NCBI RefSeq assembly: GCF_000373645.1
Contig: NZ_KB892068.1
Location: forward strand, 211,369 to 275,368
Reading direction: 5' to 3'
DNA from: Streptomyces sp. ATexAB-D23
GTDB lineage: Bacteria; Actinomycetota; Actinomycetes; Streptomycetales; Streptomycetaceae
DNA length: 64,000 nt
A model generated the notes under the pieces. The model saw nothing but the letters and a program-made list of their open reading frames with translations. It was not told where the DNA came from and did not search any database. Shown here in pieces: positions 35,299 to 44,507 of this stretch (its first letter is position 1; every line of letters begins with the position of its first letter). The translations under genes and the position numbers were made by a program.

Positions 35299-35979
35299 TC
35301 AGGCGGCCGTGCGGCTGTTCACCAGGCGCGGCAGGATGCGGAAGCCGATGCCTCCGGCGATCATCGTCGCGGCGCCGACCAGCAGGAACGTGGTCTCGGC
35401 TGCGCCGGTCTCGGCGAGCTCGTCCTTGCCCTTGCCCTGCTCGACCGGCTGGTTGCCGACCGAGTCGGTGTCGGTGTTGCCGCCGCCACCGGTCGAACCG
35501 GTCTGACCGGCGGTGGCGCTGCCGTCACCGGGGTCGGTCGGGTCGGTGGTCGGGTCCGAGGGGTCGGTCGGGTCCGTCGTCGGGTCCGTCGGGTCCGGGG
35601 TGGGGTCCGTCGGGTCGGTCGGCGGGTCCGTGGGATCCGTCGGGTCCGTGGGCGGGTCCGTGGGATCGGTCGGCGGGTCGGTCGGGTCCGTGGGCGGGTC
35701 CGTCGGGTCGGTCGGGTCCGTGGGCGGGTCCGTCGGGTCCGTCGGCGGGTCCGTGGGGTCGGTCGGCGGGTCCGTCGGCTCGCACCGCGGGTCGACCGGG
35801 CTGCACGGCTCGCCGTCGTCGTCACCCGGGTCGTCGGCCGACGACCCGGCGCCGATCTGCACCCCTGCGACATTGATGCCGACGGCCTGCGCCGCGCCCG
35901 CGGCGGTCAGCGAGGCACCCGCGGCGATGACCGCTCCCGCCGCGATCCGCGCGACGCGTACGCGCGTCTTCTTCGTCAT
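35299..35979 (-). CDS. Surface protein with Pro-Thr-Asp repeats and a LAETG sortase signal
   Basis: 226 residues. Signal peptide (MTKKTRVRVARI, hydrophobic to about residue 30, AQA cleavage), then an Asp-rich stretch with CSPVDPRC, then about 85 residues of tandem (D)PTDP/TDPP repeats, a Gly/Asn/Gln linker, LAETG (188-192), a hydrophobic helix and a basic tail. LAxTG is the signal of class E sortases in Streptomyces, which link chaplins and other proteins to peptidoglycan. The rigid, acidic repeat region may be a stalk or bind cations; no enzymatic domain is present. It converges on the zinc-ribbon gene. Confidence 0.87.
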   Translation of the reverse strand: MTKKTRVRVARIAAGAVIAAGASLTAAGAAQAVGINVAGVQIGAGSSADDPGDDDGEPCSPVDPRCEPTDPPTDPTDPPTDPTDPPTDPTDPTDPPTDPTDPPTDPTDPPTDPTDPTDPPTDPTDPTPDPTDPTTDPTDPSDPTTDPTDPGDGSATAGQTGSTGGGGNTDTDSVGNQPVEQGKGKDELAETGAAETTFLLVGAATMIAGGIGFRILPRLVNSRTAA

Positions 35980-36282
35980 GTACTGCTACCCCCAGTAGCC
36001 GTTCTCGTCAGTGGAGCAGCGGTATACGGGGTGGTTCTCCGGCAGGGTTCGCTCCGAGCGCCGGCTCACGTGGTGCTGTGGCCATGCCGCCCGCCCCCGC
36101 TCACAACCGTCCAGACATACACACGCTGCCCCAGCACCCTTGCCAGAGTTAAGGAGAACGTCAAGGCGGTTCCGGGGCGGTATGGCCGGTTTCAGGGGGA
36201 GTTGACGGCGCTTCAGGGCCACGACTGTGACGCACCCGCCACACCTTCTCCGTATTCCGGCCCGCGGGGCGCCGCCTGCCGG
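35980..36282. other. Spacer between prfB and the surface protein gene
   Basis: 303 bp with no gene. On the minus strand TTGACG at 36164-36159 is a good -35; 17 bp further the -10 would be AAGGGT, which is poor. A promoter for the surface protein is expected here. No prfB terminator is clear. Confidence 0.45.
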
Positions 36283-37389
36283 CTACTTCTCGCTCTGCTT
36301 GCGCCAGCGGATACCGGCCTCGATGAAGCCGTCGATCTCGCCGTTGAAGACCGCTTCCGGGTTGCCCATCTCGAACTCCGTACGCAGGTCCTTGACCATC
36401 TGGTACGGGTGCAGGACGTAGGAACGCATCTGGTTGCCCCAGGAGTTGCCGCCGTCGCCCTTGAGGGCGTTCATCCTGGCCTGCTCCTCCTGGCGGCGGC
36501 GCTCAAGGAGCTTCGCCTGGAGGACGTTCATCGCGGACGCCTTGTTCTGGATCTGCGAGCGCTCGTTCTGGCAGGAGACGACGATGCCGGTCGGCAGGTG
36601 GGTCAGGCGCACCGCGGAGTCCGTGGTGTTGACGCCCTGGCCGCCGGGGCCGGAGGAGCGGTAGACGTCGACGCGCAGGTCGGACTCGTCGATCTCGACG
36701 TGGTCCGTCTGCTCGACCACGGGCAGCACCTCGACACCCGCGAAGGAGGTCTGGCGGCGGCCCTGGTTGTCGAACGGGGAGACGCGGACGAGGCGGTGGG
36801 TGCCCTGCTCCACGGAGAGCGTGCCGTAGGCGTACGGGACCTCGACGGCGAAGGTGGTCGACTTGATGCCGGCCTCCTCGGCGTACGCCGTCTCGTAGAC
36901 CTCGGTCTTGTAGTTGTGCCGCTCGGCCCAGCGCAGGTACATCCGCTGGAGCCGCTCGGCAAAGTCCGCCGCGTCGACGCCGCCGGCCTCGGCCCGGATG
37001 GTGACGAGCGCCTCGCGGGCGTCGTACTCGCCGGACAGCAGCGTGCGGACCTCCATCTCGTCCAGCGCCTTGCGGACGGCTTCGAGCTCGGCCTCGGCCT
37101 CGGCCTGCGCGTCCGCGTCGCCCTCGTCCTCGGCGAGCTCGAAGAGGACTTCGAGGTCGTCGATCCGGCCGCGCAGGGCCTCGGCCTTGCGGACCTCGGC
37201 CTGGAGGTGCGAAAGCTTGCTGGTGATCTTCTGCGCCGCCTCCGGGTCGTCCCACAGGGACGGGGCGGCCGCCTGCTCCTCAAGCAGGGCGATGTCCCCC
37301 CTCAGCGCATCCAGGTCAAGGACGGCCTCGATCGACCCCATGGTCGAGGAGAGGGACTTCAGCTCTTCGGAAATATCGACGACTGCCAC
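36283..37389 (-). CDS. prfB: Peptide chain release factor 2
   Basis: 368 residues. The stop-codon recognition motif SPF (RVSPFDN) identifies RF2 (UGA/UAA), and GPGGQGVN is the peptidyl hydrolysis loop. The frame is continuous from ATG to stop: the programmed +1 frameshift site (in-frame UGA near codon 26) used for autoregulation in many bacteria is absent. Cytoplasmic, acts in the ribosomal A site. The kinase gene pkaB lies 92 bp upstream on the same strand. Confidence 0.96.
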   Translation of the reverse strand: MAVVDISEELKSLSSTMGSIEAVLDLDALRGDIALLEEQAAAPSLWDDPEAAQKITSKLSHLQAEVRKAEALRGRIDDLEVLFELAEDEGDADAQAEAEAELEAVRKALDEMEVRTLLSGEYDAREALVTIRAEAGGVDAADFAERLQRMYLRWAERHNYKTEVYETAYAEEAGIKSTTFAVEVPYAYGTLSVEQGTHRLVRVSPFDNQGRRQTSFAGVEVLPVVEQTDHVEIDESDLRVDVYRSSGPGGQGVNTTDSAVRLTHLPTGIVVSCQNERSQIQNKASAMNVLQAKLLERRRQEEQARMNALKGDGGNSWGNQMRSYVLHPYQMVKDLRTEFEMGNPEAVFNGEIDGFIEAGIRWRKQSEK

Positions 37390-37481
37390 GGGTCCAGCGT
37401 AACGGCTGTCGGCGCGTACGTTCCTCGGGCCGCCCGATCACCGCCCGACGGGCCGTCCGGGCGCGGCGGGCCGGGCCGCCC

Positions 37482-38723
37482 TCAGGGGGCCGCGGGGGCG
37501 GAGTTCCTGGTGTCCTGCGGGCCCTCGCCGGAGTCGTCGCCGCTCAGCGCGAACCAGCCGCCCACCCCGATCCCGGCCACCAGGAGGAGCGCGGCCGCGC
37601 CCAGGGTGAGGCGGCGCTTGCGGATGGCGGCGGACCTGTTGCGGGCCGAGCCGGGGCGGGGCCGGCCGGGGGCGCGCGGGGCGCGGGCGGTGCCCCGGGG
37701 GCCGCCGGACAGCTCGTCGGGGGCCGGGACGCGCATGCTCGTGTGGGTGTCCCGGTTGGAGTCCGGGGAGGAGCCGGGGACCAGCGGTACGGCTCCCCGC
37801 CTGCGGGGCTCGTCGCCGGCCGGGGTGTACTGCTGCTCGTCGTAGCCCTGCGGGGCCTCCGGCTCGTCGTCCGGCTCGTCCACCTCCAGCGGCGGGATGC
37901 CGGCCAGGTGCGGCAGCTGCTCACGGAGGCGGGCGGCCAGCTCGGAGGCGCGCAGCCGGGAGGCCGGGGCCTTGGCCAGGCACTGGACGAGCAGCTGCCA
38001 CAGCTCGTCGGGGATGCCGGGGAGCGGGACGACGGTCTCGGTGACATGGCGGCGCAGGACGGCGCCGGGGTGGCCGCCGCCGAACGGCGTGAAGCCCGCG
38101 AGGAGTTCGTAGAGCACGGTGGCCAGCGCGTAGATGTCGACGGCGGCGCGCGGCGGCAGGCCCTCGACGATCTCGGGCGCCAGGTAGTCCGGGGTGCCGA
38201 TGATCTTGGTGGTCTTGGTGCGGCGCGGGGTGTCGATGAGCTTGGCGACGCCGAAGTCGGTGAGCAGCGCGGGGTGGGCGTTGCCGGGGCCGAGCGGGCC
38301 CTCCATGTCGAGCAGGATGTTCTCGGGCTTGACGTCGCGGTGGACGATGCCCGCGGCGTGCGCTGCGGCGAGGCCGTCGGCGACGTCCGCGACGATGGCG
38401 ACGGCGGCCTCGGGGGCCAGCCGGCGTTCGCGGTCGAGCCGGGTGCGCAGATCTGTGCCCCGGACCAGGTCCATGACCAGGGCGAGGTCGTTGCCGTCGA
38501 CCACGAGGTCGCGGACGGCGACGACATGCGGATGGGCGAGCCCGAGCAGCGCGGTGCGCTCCTGGACGAAGCGGCCGACGAGCTCCTGGTCGGACGCGAG
38601 GTCCTCGCGGAGCAGTTTGATGGCCACGGGCCCCTCGGGGCCGTCCCCGAGCCACACCGTGCCGGCGCTGCCGCGCCCCAGTATTTGGTGGGCGGTGTAC
38701 CGGCTGCCGATTTTCCGTGCCAA
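37482..38723 (-). CDS. pkaB: Transmembrane Ser/Thr protein kinase, PkaB type
   Basis: 413 residues from a TTG that has GAGGGAG 6 nt upstream (a TTG 14 codons earlier is less well supported). Complete Hanks kinase: glycine loop LGRGSAGTVWLG, Lys36, HRDVKPEN with Asp130, DFG 156-158 and APE. A Pro/Arg-rich linker (about 290-370) leads to one membrane helix (about 377-395) and a very short extracellular tail with no sensor domain. It phosphorylates proteins on Ser/Thr. It lies downstream of pkaA but behind its own terminator and palindrome, so it probably has its own promoter. Confidence 0.88.
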   Translation of the reverse strand: MARKIGSRYTAHQILGRGSAGTVWLGDGPEGPVAIKLLREDLASDQELVGRFVQERTALLGLAHPHVVAVRDLVVDGNDLALVMDLVRGTDLRTRLDRERRLAPEAAVAIVADVADGLAAAHAAGIVHRDVKPENILLDMEGPLGPGNAHPALLTDFGVAKLIDTPRRTKTTKIIGTPDYLAPEIVEGLPPRAAVDIYALATVLYELLAGFTPFGGGHPGAVLRRHVTETVVPLPGIPDELWQLLVQCLAKAPASRLRASELAARLREQLPHLAGIPPLEVDEPDDEPEAPQGYDEQQYTPAGDEPRRRGAVPLVPGSSPDSNRDTHTSMRVPAPDELSGGPRGTARAPRAPGRPRPGSARNRSAAIRKRRLTLGAAALLLVAGIGVGGWFALSGDDSGEGPQDTRNSAPAAP

Positions 38724-38811
38724 GACTGCTCCCTCAGCGGCTGGCGATGGACCCTCGCTCAACAACCCCCGGTCGACAAAGTTACGCGGCGATCGGGGGC
38801 CTGTGCGCCCT

Positions 38812-38825
38812 GGTTGGCGCCAACC
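38812..38825. promoter_or_regulatory. Perfect palindrome upstream of pkaB
   Basis: GGTTGGCGCCAACC, 14 bp, about 90 bp upstream of the pkaB start and near a TAACTT hexamer that could be its -10. Operator candidate; regulator unknown. Confidence 0.35.
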
Positions 38826-38890
38826 TTCACTTCTGCGGGCGAATTGCCTCGGAATTGGTCCGCGGAAGTCGATATAGCTACAGAGTTGTG

Positions 38891-38919
38891 CGGCCGGCCG
38901 GGGTTCTCCGGCCGGCCGG
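38891..38919 (-). terminator. Terminator of pkaA
   Basis: CGGCCGGCCGG arms repeated about a 6-nt loop, 12 bp past the pkaA stop. Confidence 0.75.
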
Positions 38920-38930
38920 TGGCGGCGCGG

Positions 38931-40610
38931 TCAGGCTTGGCCGCCCAGGTCGGAGATCCAGTCCTTCACCGTGGAGACGGCGTCGGTGATCGCGTGCCAG
39001 TAGCTCTGGCCCTCGCCGATCCAGTCCTTGAGCGGGGTGAGTTCCCAGATCAGCCAGCTCGCCACGACGAGCAGGACGAGCGTGAACAGGCAGCCCTTGA
39101 GGCAGCCGAGCCCGGGGATCTTCATCGGGTTGGCGCTGCGCTGCCTCGGCTCGCGGGGCGGGCGCTGCTGGGGCTGCGCCGGCTGCTGCGGCGGCGCGTA
39201 CGGCTGTTGCTGCGGCTGCGGCTGGTACTGCTGTTGCTGCGGCTGGTACTGCTGCTGGGGCTGGGGCCTGTACTGCTGCTGTTGTTGTTGCTGCGGCTGG
39301 TACTGCTGCTGCCGGCGCTGGGGGTACTGCTGCGGCTGCTGCTGTTGCTGGGGGTACTGCTGCTGGCGGCGCTGCGGCTGCTGCGGCGGCTGCTGGCGCT
39401 GCGGGCGGCGGCGCAGCGGGTCCTGGCTCGGGTCGAGGTACTGGACCTGCGTCTGCTCGTTGCGGTCGCGGGCGGCCTGGAGCTGGGACTGCCAGGGGTG
39501 CGGCTCGTCGGAGGGCGGGACGCCGTCGTTCGGCGGCACGGGCGGCAGCACGGCGGTCGGGTCGGCCTGGGAACCGGCGCCGGGACCGCCGCTGTGCGGC
39601 AGCACGCTGGTGGGCGCGCCCGGGTCGTACGAGCCCGCGTTGCTCGGCAGCACCTGTGTCGGGTCGGCGGCTCCGGGGACCTCCGGGACCGCGGTGGGCG
39701 CCGGGTCGGGCGCGAGGAGGGCCCCGACGCCGTCGGCGGCCGCGATCTGCGCGGCGTTCGCGTGGACCCCGATGCCGGCGGCGACCGTACGCAGGCCGCG
39801 GGCCAGGCTCTCGGCGCTCGGCCTGCGGTCCGGGTCCTTGCTCAGGCAGCGCTCGACGACCGTCCACAGCGGTGCCGGGACGGTGCTGGGGCGGCGGGGC
39901 TCCTCGCTGAGGTGCCGTTGCAGGACTTCGAGCGCGGTGCCGCCGGCGAACGGCGGGCGGCCGGTGAGCAGCTCGTACAGCAGGATGCCGGCGCCGTAGA
40001 TGTCGACGGCGGAGGTCTGCGGGCGGCCCTCGGCCGACTCCGGCGCCACGTACGCCGGGGTGCCGACGAACTCGTGGGTCCTGGTCAGGCCCGGGGAGTC
40101 GGCGAGGCGCGCGATGCCGAAGTCGGTGAGCATCGGGTGCATCTCGCCGTCGGGGTCGGCCAGCAGCACGTTGGCGGGCTTCAGGTCGCGGTGGACGACG
40201 CCGTCCGCGTGGCTGGCGGCGAGCGCGTCGGCGATCTGCGCGGTGAGCAGGGAGGCGGCGACCGGGGTGAGCGGCCCGTTGTCGCGGAGGTAGCGGTGCA
40301 GGTCGGGGCCGTCGACCAGGTCCATCACGAGGGCGAGGAGGTCGCCCTCGACGACGAGGTCGCGGGTGCGCACGATGTTGGGGTGGGTCAGCCGCAACAG
40401 GACGGAGCGCTCCCGCAGGAACCGCATCACGACGTCCGCGTCGTTGGCCAGCTCCTCCTTGAGGACCTTGATCGCCACGGTCTCGCCGGGCCGGCCGGTC
40501 ACGGCCGCCTCGGCGCCCGCCTCCTCGCGCTGGCGGGCACGCCAGACGGTGCCCGTGGCGCCGCGTCCGAGCGGCTCCTCAAGCAGGTACTTGCTGCCTA
40601 CCGGCCGCAC
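38931..40610 (-). CDS. pkaA: Transmembrane Ser/Thr protein kinase, PkaA type, with a Gln-rich stalk
   Basis: 559 residues from a GTG at 40610 with GGGAG 8 nt upstream. Kinase domain 8-275: LGRGATG, Lys48, HRDLKPAN with Asp142, DFG 163-165, APE. A linker has repeated (D)PT(Q/A)VLP-type segments (315-357), each with a possible phospho-Thr; residues 401-490 are almost only Gln, Pro, Tyr and Arg. One membrane helix (about 507-523) and a 35-residue outer tail follow. In streptomycetes PkaA is an autophosphorylating kinase. It is divergent from an FHA-domain gene, a natural reader of phospho-Thr. Confidence 0.9.
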   Translation of the reverse strand: MRPVGSKYLLEEPLGRGATGTVWRARQREEAGAEAAVTGRPGETVAIKVLKEELANDADVVMRFLRERSVLLRLTHPNIVRTRDLVVEGDLLALVMDLVDGPDLHRYLRDNGPLTPVAASLLTAQIADALAASHADGVVHRDLKPANVLLADPDGEMHPMLTDFGIARLADSPGLTRTHEFVGTPAYVAPESAEGRPQTSAVDIYGAGILLYELLTGRPPFAGGTALEVLQRHLSEEPRRPSTVPAPLWTVVERCLSKDPDRRPSAESLARGLRTVAAGIGVHANAAQIAAADGVGALLAPDPAPTAVPEVPGAADPTQVLPSNAGSYDPGAPTSVLPHSGGPGAGSQADPTAVLPPVPPNDGVPPSDEPHPWQSQLQAARDRNEQTQVQYLDPSQDPLRRRPQRQQPPQQPQRRQQQYPQQQQQPQQYPQRRQQQYQPQQQQQQQYRPQPQQQYQPQQQQYQPQPQQQPYAPPQQPAQPQQRPPREPRQRSANPMKIPGLGCLKGCLFTLVLLVVASWLIWELTPLKDWIGEGQSYWHAITDAVSTVKDWISDLGGQA

Positions 40611-41018
40611 GTCATGCGCTCCCTGCTGGTCGTGGTGGTCGATGGTTCTCGTCGGTGCTCGCGGTCCCCGGATGTCCGTCCGGAGTTTCCGGCCCACTCT
40701 AGTGCCGCGCCTGTGCCCCCGATCGCGGAGGAAGACGTCCGCGCGGACGGGAAGGTTGCCGGGCGGGGTACGGGCCGGGCCGGGAGAACCGGTCATGCGG
40801 CACTTTTGGGGCCACAGCAGACCTTTCAAGATCACTTACTGGTCACCGCCGGGCGTGTTGTCAGTGGCAGGTGCGAGGATGCCTCCAGCACGACTGTGGG
40901 TCGGGAGCCCCGCGGTGCGTGACGAACCTGTACCGGACGACGCGTCCGTGCCGGGTGGGGGGAATCACAGGGCGTTCCCCCTGCCGGGCACCACGCGCAG
41001 AAGGGACCGCTGACGGCG
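40611..41018. other. 408-bp divergent regulatory region between pkaA and the FHA gene
   Basis: No protein gene is credible. It must hold the pkaA promoter (leftwards, not resolved) and the FHA gene promoter, for which a PafBC-type motif at 40858-40880 is the best candidate, leaving a leader of about 130 nt. Confidence 0.6.
40858..40880 (+). promoter_or_regulatory. PafBC-type (RecA/LexA-independent DNA damage) promoter candidate
   Basis: TTGTCAGTG, 8 bp, then GAGGAT. The known actinobacterial motif is TTGTCRGTG-N8-TANNNT; here the -35-side element and the spacing are exact and the -10 matches at two of three fixed positions. It reads towards the FHA gene. Confidence 0.5.
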
Positions 41019-44000
41019 ATGCAGATCCGGCTGACCGTCCTCGCGCCGCCCAGCGGCCAGACCCCGGCGCGCGCCTGCGATGTGCTGGTCACCGCCCCCG
41101 CGGGGACGGCGCTGGCCGCCGTCGCGTCCGGCCTGGCGATGGCCGTCGCCGGTCCCGACGGGTCCCTCGGCAGCGGCGCCGTGGTGCTCTTCGCCGGACG
41201 GGAGCGGCTGGACGCGCAGCGGTGCGCCCTCGGTGAACCGCCCCTGGTGGACGGGGCGGTGCTCTCGCTCCAGGCGCCCGGCGAGGGCGAGACGGCGGAC
41301 GACCCCGTCCCCGCCCAGCTGCGGGTGATCGCCGGACCGGACGCGGGCGGGGTCCACCTGCTGCACGGCGGCACGATACGGATCGGCCGCTCCGCCGAGG
41401 CCGACGTCCCGCTGGACGACCCCGATGTGTCGCGGCTGCACTGCGAGGTCACCGTCGCGGACGACGGCCGGGTCACGGTGGCCGACCTGGGCTCCACCAA
41501 CGGCACCTCGCTGGACGGGGCGGAGGTCCGCGACCGCCCGGTCCGGCTGAAACCCGGCGCGCTGCTGCGCCTCGGTGAATCGACGCTCAGACTCGCGTCG
41601 GGCGCGCGTACGCCGACGCTGCGGACGGCCCCGGACGGTGAGGGCCACCTGCGGGTGGCCAAGGCCCCGGCCGAGCCCGTCCCCGACCCCGCGTACGACG
41701 GTCCGGACGCCCCCGCCGCCCCCGGCAGCGGTCCCGAGGGCCGGCCGGCCGGCCACGACCGCCCCGAAACCGACGACGGGACCGGGTTCCGGCCGGGCTC
41801 GGCGGACGGGCATCCCGGCCGCTTCCCGGAGCAGGAGATGCCCCGGCGCGGCGGCATAGGCGCCTGGGCCCGCCGGTTCAAGGGCGGCAGGTCCGAGCCC
41901 GCGCCCGCGAGCGCCCCGGAGGCGCCCGCCCCGCCCGCCCCCGATGCCACGTTCACCTCGCTGCCCACCGCCCCGGAGGGCACCTGGCCCGATCCGGCGG
42001 CCATCCTGCTGACCGCCCTCGGGCCGGGCCCCCGGCTCTGGGAGCGCGACCCCGCGCACCCGGAGGCGCTGGTGGTCCGGCTGGGCACGACCGACCGGGC
42101 CGACCTGCCCGCCGTGCCGGTCACCGTCGGGCTGCGGGAGGCCGGTTCGCTGGGGCTCGCCGGTCCCCCGGAGCGGCTGTCCGGGCTCGCCAGGTCCGCC
42201 GTGGCGCAGCTGGCCGCGCTGCACTCCCCCACGGATCTGGAGATCGTGCTGATCAGCACGGACCGGTCGCGCACCGTCGAGGAGCGGCGCCGCGAGTGGG
42301 CCTGGCTGGGCTGGCTGCCCCATCTGCGGCCGATGCACGGCCAGGACTGCAGGCTGCTGCTGGCGTACGACCGCGACCAGGCCCTCGCCAGGACGGCCGA
42401 GCTGGTGCGGCGGCTGGATGACGGGCCGCTCGGCCCCGGCTGGGCGAGCCTGGACCCGGCGACGGTCGCCGAGGCGGCCGCGCGGCACGAGGGCCCGTTC
42501 ACCGTGGTGATCGTGGACGGCGACCCGGGCTCGGCGGTGCTCCGGGAGAACACGGCCCGGCTGGCCGCGGCCGGTGCGGCGGCGGGCATCCATCTGATCT
42601 GTCTGGCCCGGACCCCGGCCGCCACGCCGACCTCGCCGGTCACCGCGACGTACGAGGCGGCGTGCCACGCCTCGATCGCCTTCCGCGAGTGCGGGGCGGT
42701 GGGGATGCTGAGCGGCGACGTGGCGACGGCGCTGCGGCTGCTGCGCACGGCGGGCGGGCGCGCGGCGGGGCACGGCACGGTCGCGGCGGTGGACGCGGTG
42801 TCGGCGCACTGGGCGCAGCGGTTCGGCCGGGCGCTGGCCCCGCTGCGCGCGGAGGGCTCGGCCGCGCTGCCGGGCCGCCAGGCGCCCGTGGCGCTCCCGC
42901 CGTCCACGCGCCTCCTGGACGAGCTGGGCCTCGCCCGTGCCACCCCGGCGTCCCTGATGGCCCGCTGGGCGTCGACGGCGGACGACCAGCCGGGGGCGAC
43001 GGTGCGCGGAGCGGGCGGTGAGGCCCGTCCGGCGGCGCCGCGGGTGGGCGCCCAGCGGACGTCGTCGGAGTCGCTGGACTCCCCCGGTTCGGGGCGCTCC
43101 CGGTATCCGGGCCCCACCACGGGCGGCTCCGGCCGCACCCCGTATCCGAGCGCCGCCGAGCCGGCCCCGAGGACCCGGACGAGCACCGGCACGCCCTCCG
43201 GCGCCTCCGTCCCCCGCCCCGCCGTCTACGCCGGGCGGCCGGTCGTCGTGCTCGGGGCCGGGCCGCGCGGTCCGGTGAGTGTGGATCTCGCCGACGAGGG
43301 GCCGCACCTGCTCATCGAGGGCCCCGGCGGCAGCGGGCGTACGGAACTGCTGCGGGCCGTCGCCGCGTCGCTGGCGGCCGCCGCCCGGCCGGACCGGCTG
43401 GGCATCGTGCTGGTCGACGGGGCGGGCGGCGAGCGCGGCGAGAGCCTGCGCCCCTGCACCGAGCTGCCGCACGCGTTCACGCACCTGGTGGCCTCCGACC
43501 CGGTCAGGATGCGGGAGTTCGCGCAGGCGCTGGGCGGTGAGGTGAAGCGGCGCGCCGAGCTGCTGGGCGGGCTGGACTTCGCCGAGTGGCACAGCCGGCA
43601 CGAGGCGGGAGGGATGTCCGCGCCCGTTCCGGCACAGAAGTCGGCGCCGGCCCAGGAGGCGGACCGGCGCGTGGCCGGCCCGCGCTCCGTCGGCGCGTCC
43701 GAGCAGCGGGGCGATGTCGAGGCGCCGCTGAGCGGCACCCTGCGGCTGCGCCCGGCCGCCGGCCGGACCGTGGACCCGGGGCCGTCGCCGCTGCCCCGGC
43801 TGGTGGTGCTCGTGGACGACTTCGACGCGCTCATAGCCCCGGCGCTCGGCAGTCCGGGGCGGCCGGCGGCCGGTTCGGTCGTGCGGGCGCTGGAGGCGGT
43901 GGCCAGGGACGGCGGCCGGCTGGGCATCCACCTGGTCGCGACCTCGGCCCGCCCCGACCGTACGGAGGACACCGAGCTGGCCCGCGGGGCGCGGCTGCGC

Positions 44001-44309
44001 ATCGTGCTCGACCCGCCCGCCGTGCCGCCCTCGCCGGACGAGCCGGCGCCGGGCCGGGGCCGGCTCGGGCATCCGGACGGGCGGGTGACGCCGTTCCAGG
44101 GCGGCCGGGTGACGGGCCGCATCCCGCGTACGGCGACGCTGCGGCCGACGGTCGTCCCGCTGGAGTGGGAGCGGATGGGCGATCCGCCGACCCGCCGCCC
44201 GGTCCGGGAGCTGGGCAACGGGCCGACGGACCTGGCGCTGCTCGCCAGCGCGCTGGAGAGGGCGGCCCGCTCGGTCAACGCGGAACCGCTCACCCCCCTG
44301 CACGTCTGA
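41019..44309 (+). CDS. FHA-domain protein with EccC/EssC-like FtsK modules
   Basis: 1096 residues. Residues 1-90 form a small beta-rich domain; 100-195 form a canonical FHA domain (GRS 123-125, SRLH 138-141, Asn161-Gly-Thr), which binds phospho-Thr. After a Pro-rich linker, 330-620 resemble the N-terminal part of FtsK/SpoIIIE type VII secretion ATPases, and 740-1096 a P-loop domain with Walker A GPGGSGRT (768-775, Arg774 in place of Lys) and Walker B VVLVDD (929-934). No membrane helix is evident. FHA followed by FtsK modules is the order of EssC. The neighbouring kinases suggest a phospho-dependent partner; the ATPase may be inactive. Confidence 0.8.
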   Translation: MQIRLTVLAPPSGQTPARACDVLVTAPAGTALAAVASGLAMAVAGPDGSLGSGAVVLFAGRERLDAQRCALGEPPLVDGAVLSLQAPGEGETADDPVPAQLRVIAGPDAGGVHLLHGGTIRIGRSAEADVPLDDPDVSRLHCEVTVADDGRVTVADLGSTNGTSLDGAEVRDRPVRLKPGALLRLGESTLRLASGARTPTLRTAPDGEGHLRVAKAPAEPVPDPAYDGPDAPAAPGSGPEGRPAGHDRPETDDGTGFRPGSADGHPGRFPEQEMPRRGGIGAWARRFKGGRSEPAPASAPEAPAPPAPDATFTSLPTAPEGTWPDPAAILLTALGPGPRLWERDPAHPEALVVRLGTTDRADLPAVPVTVGLREAGSLGLAGPPERLSGLARSAVAQLAALHSPTDLEIVLISTDRSRTVEERRREWAWLGWLPHLRPMHGQDCRLLLAYDRDQALARTAELVRRLDDGPLGPGWASLDPATVAEAAARHEGPFTVVIVDGDPGSAVLRENTARLAAAGAAAGIHLICLARTPAATPTSPVTATYEAACHASIAFRECGAVGMLSGDVATALRLLRTAGGRAAGHGTVAAVDAVSAHWAQRFGRALAPLRAEGSAALPGRQAPVALPPSTRLLDELGLARATPASLMARWASTADDQPGATVRGAGGEARPAAPRVGAQRTSSESLDSPGSGRSRYPGPTTGGSGRTPYPSAAEPAPRTRTSTGTPSGASVPRPAVYAGRPVVVLGAGPRGPVSVDLADEGPHLLIEGPGGSGRTELLRAVAASLAAAARPDRLGIVLVDGAGGERGESLRPCTELPHAFTHLVASDPVRMREFAQALGGEVKRRAELLGGLDFAEWHSRHEAGGMSAPVPAQKSAPAQEADRRVAGPRSVGASEQRGDVEAPLSGTLRLRPAAGRTVDPGPSPLPRLVVLVDDFDALIAPALGSPGRPAAGSVVRALEAVARDGGRLGIHLVATSARPDRTEDTELARGARLRIVLDPPAVPPSPDEPAPGRGRLGHPDGRVTPFQGGRVTGRIPRTATLRPTVVPLEWERMGDPPTRRPVRELGNGPTDLALLASALERAARSVNAEPLTPLHV

Positions 44310-44333
44310 CGGAACCGGGCCCGGCCACCGCGA

Positions 44334-44501
44334 GATCCCGCACGCCCGGCCGAAGCCCCGAAGCCCCGCGCGCCCTCCCGCAATCCCGCACGCCCTCTCG
44401 CAATCCCACACGCCGGACGAGGTCCCGCGCGCCCTCCCGCAGTCCCGCGCGCCCTCCCGTAGTCCCGCACGCGCGGCCGCAGTCCCGCACGCCCGGCGCA
44501 G
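44334..44501. repeat. Tandem imperfect repeats, unit about 19-20 bp
   Basis: About eight units of the type AGTCCCGCACGCCCTCCCGC. Individual copies differ by a few bases and one is truncated to 8 bp. Confidence 0.8.
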
Positions 44502-44507
44502 GCGCCC

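Noticed and set aside
36283-37389. Programmed frameshift in prfB
   Set aside because: The reading frame is continuous and no internal UGA with a slippery CUU is present at the usual place.
40966-40985. GGAAT near 40968 as another sigma-R promoter
   Set aside because: The GTT lies only 8 bp downstream instead of 18.
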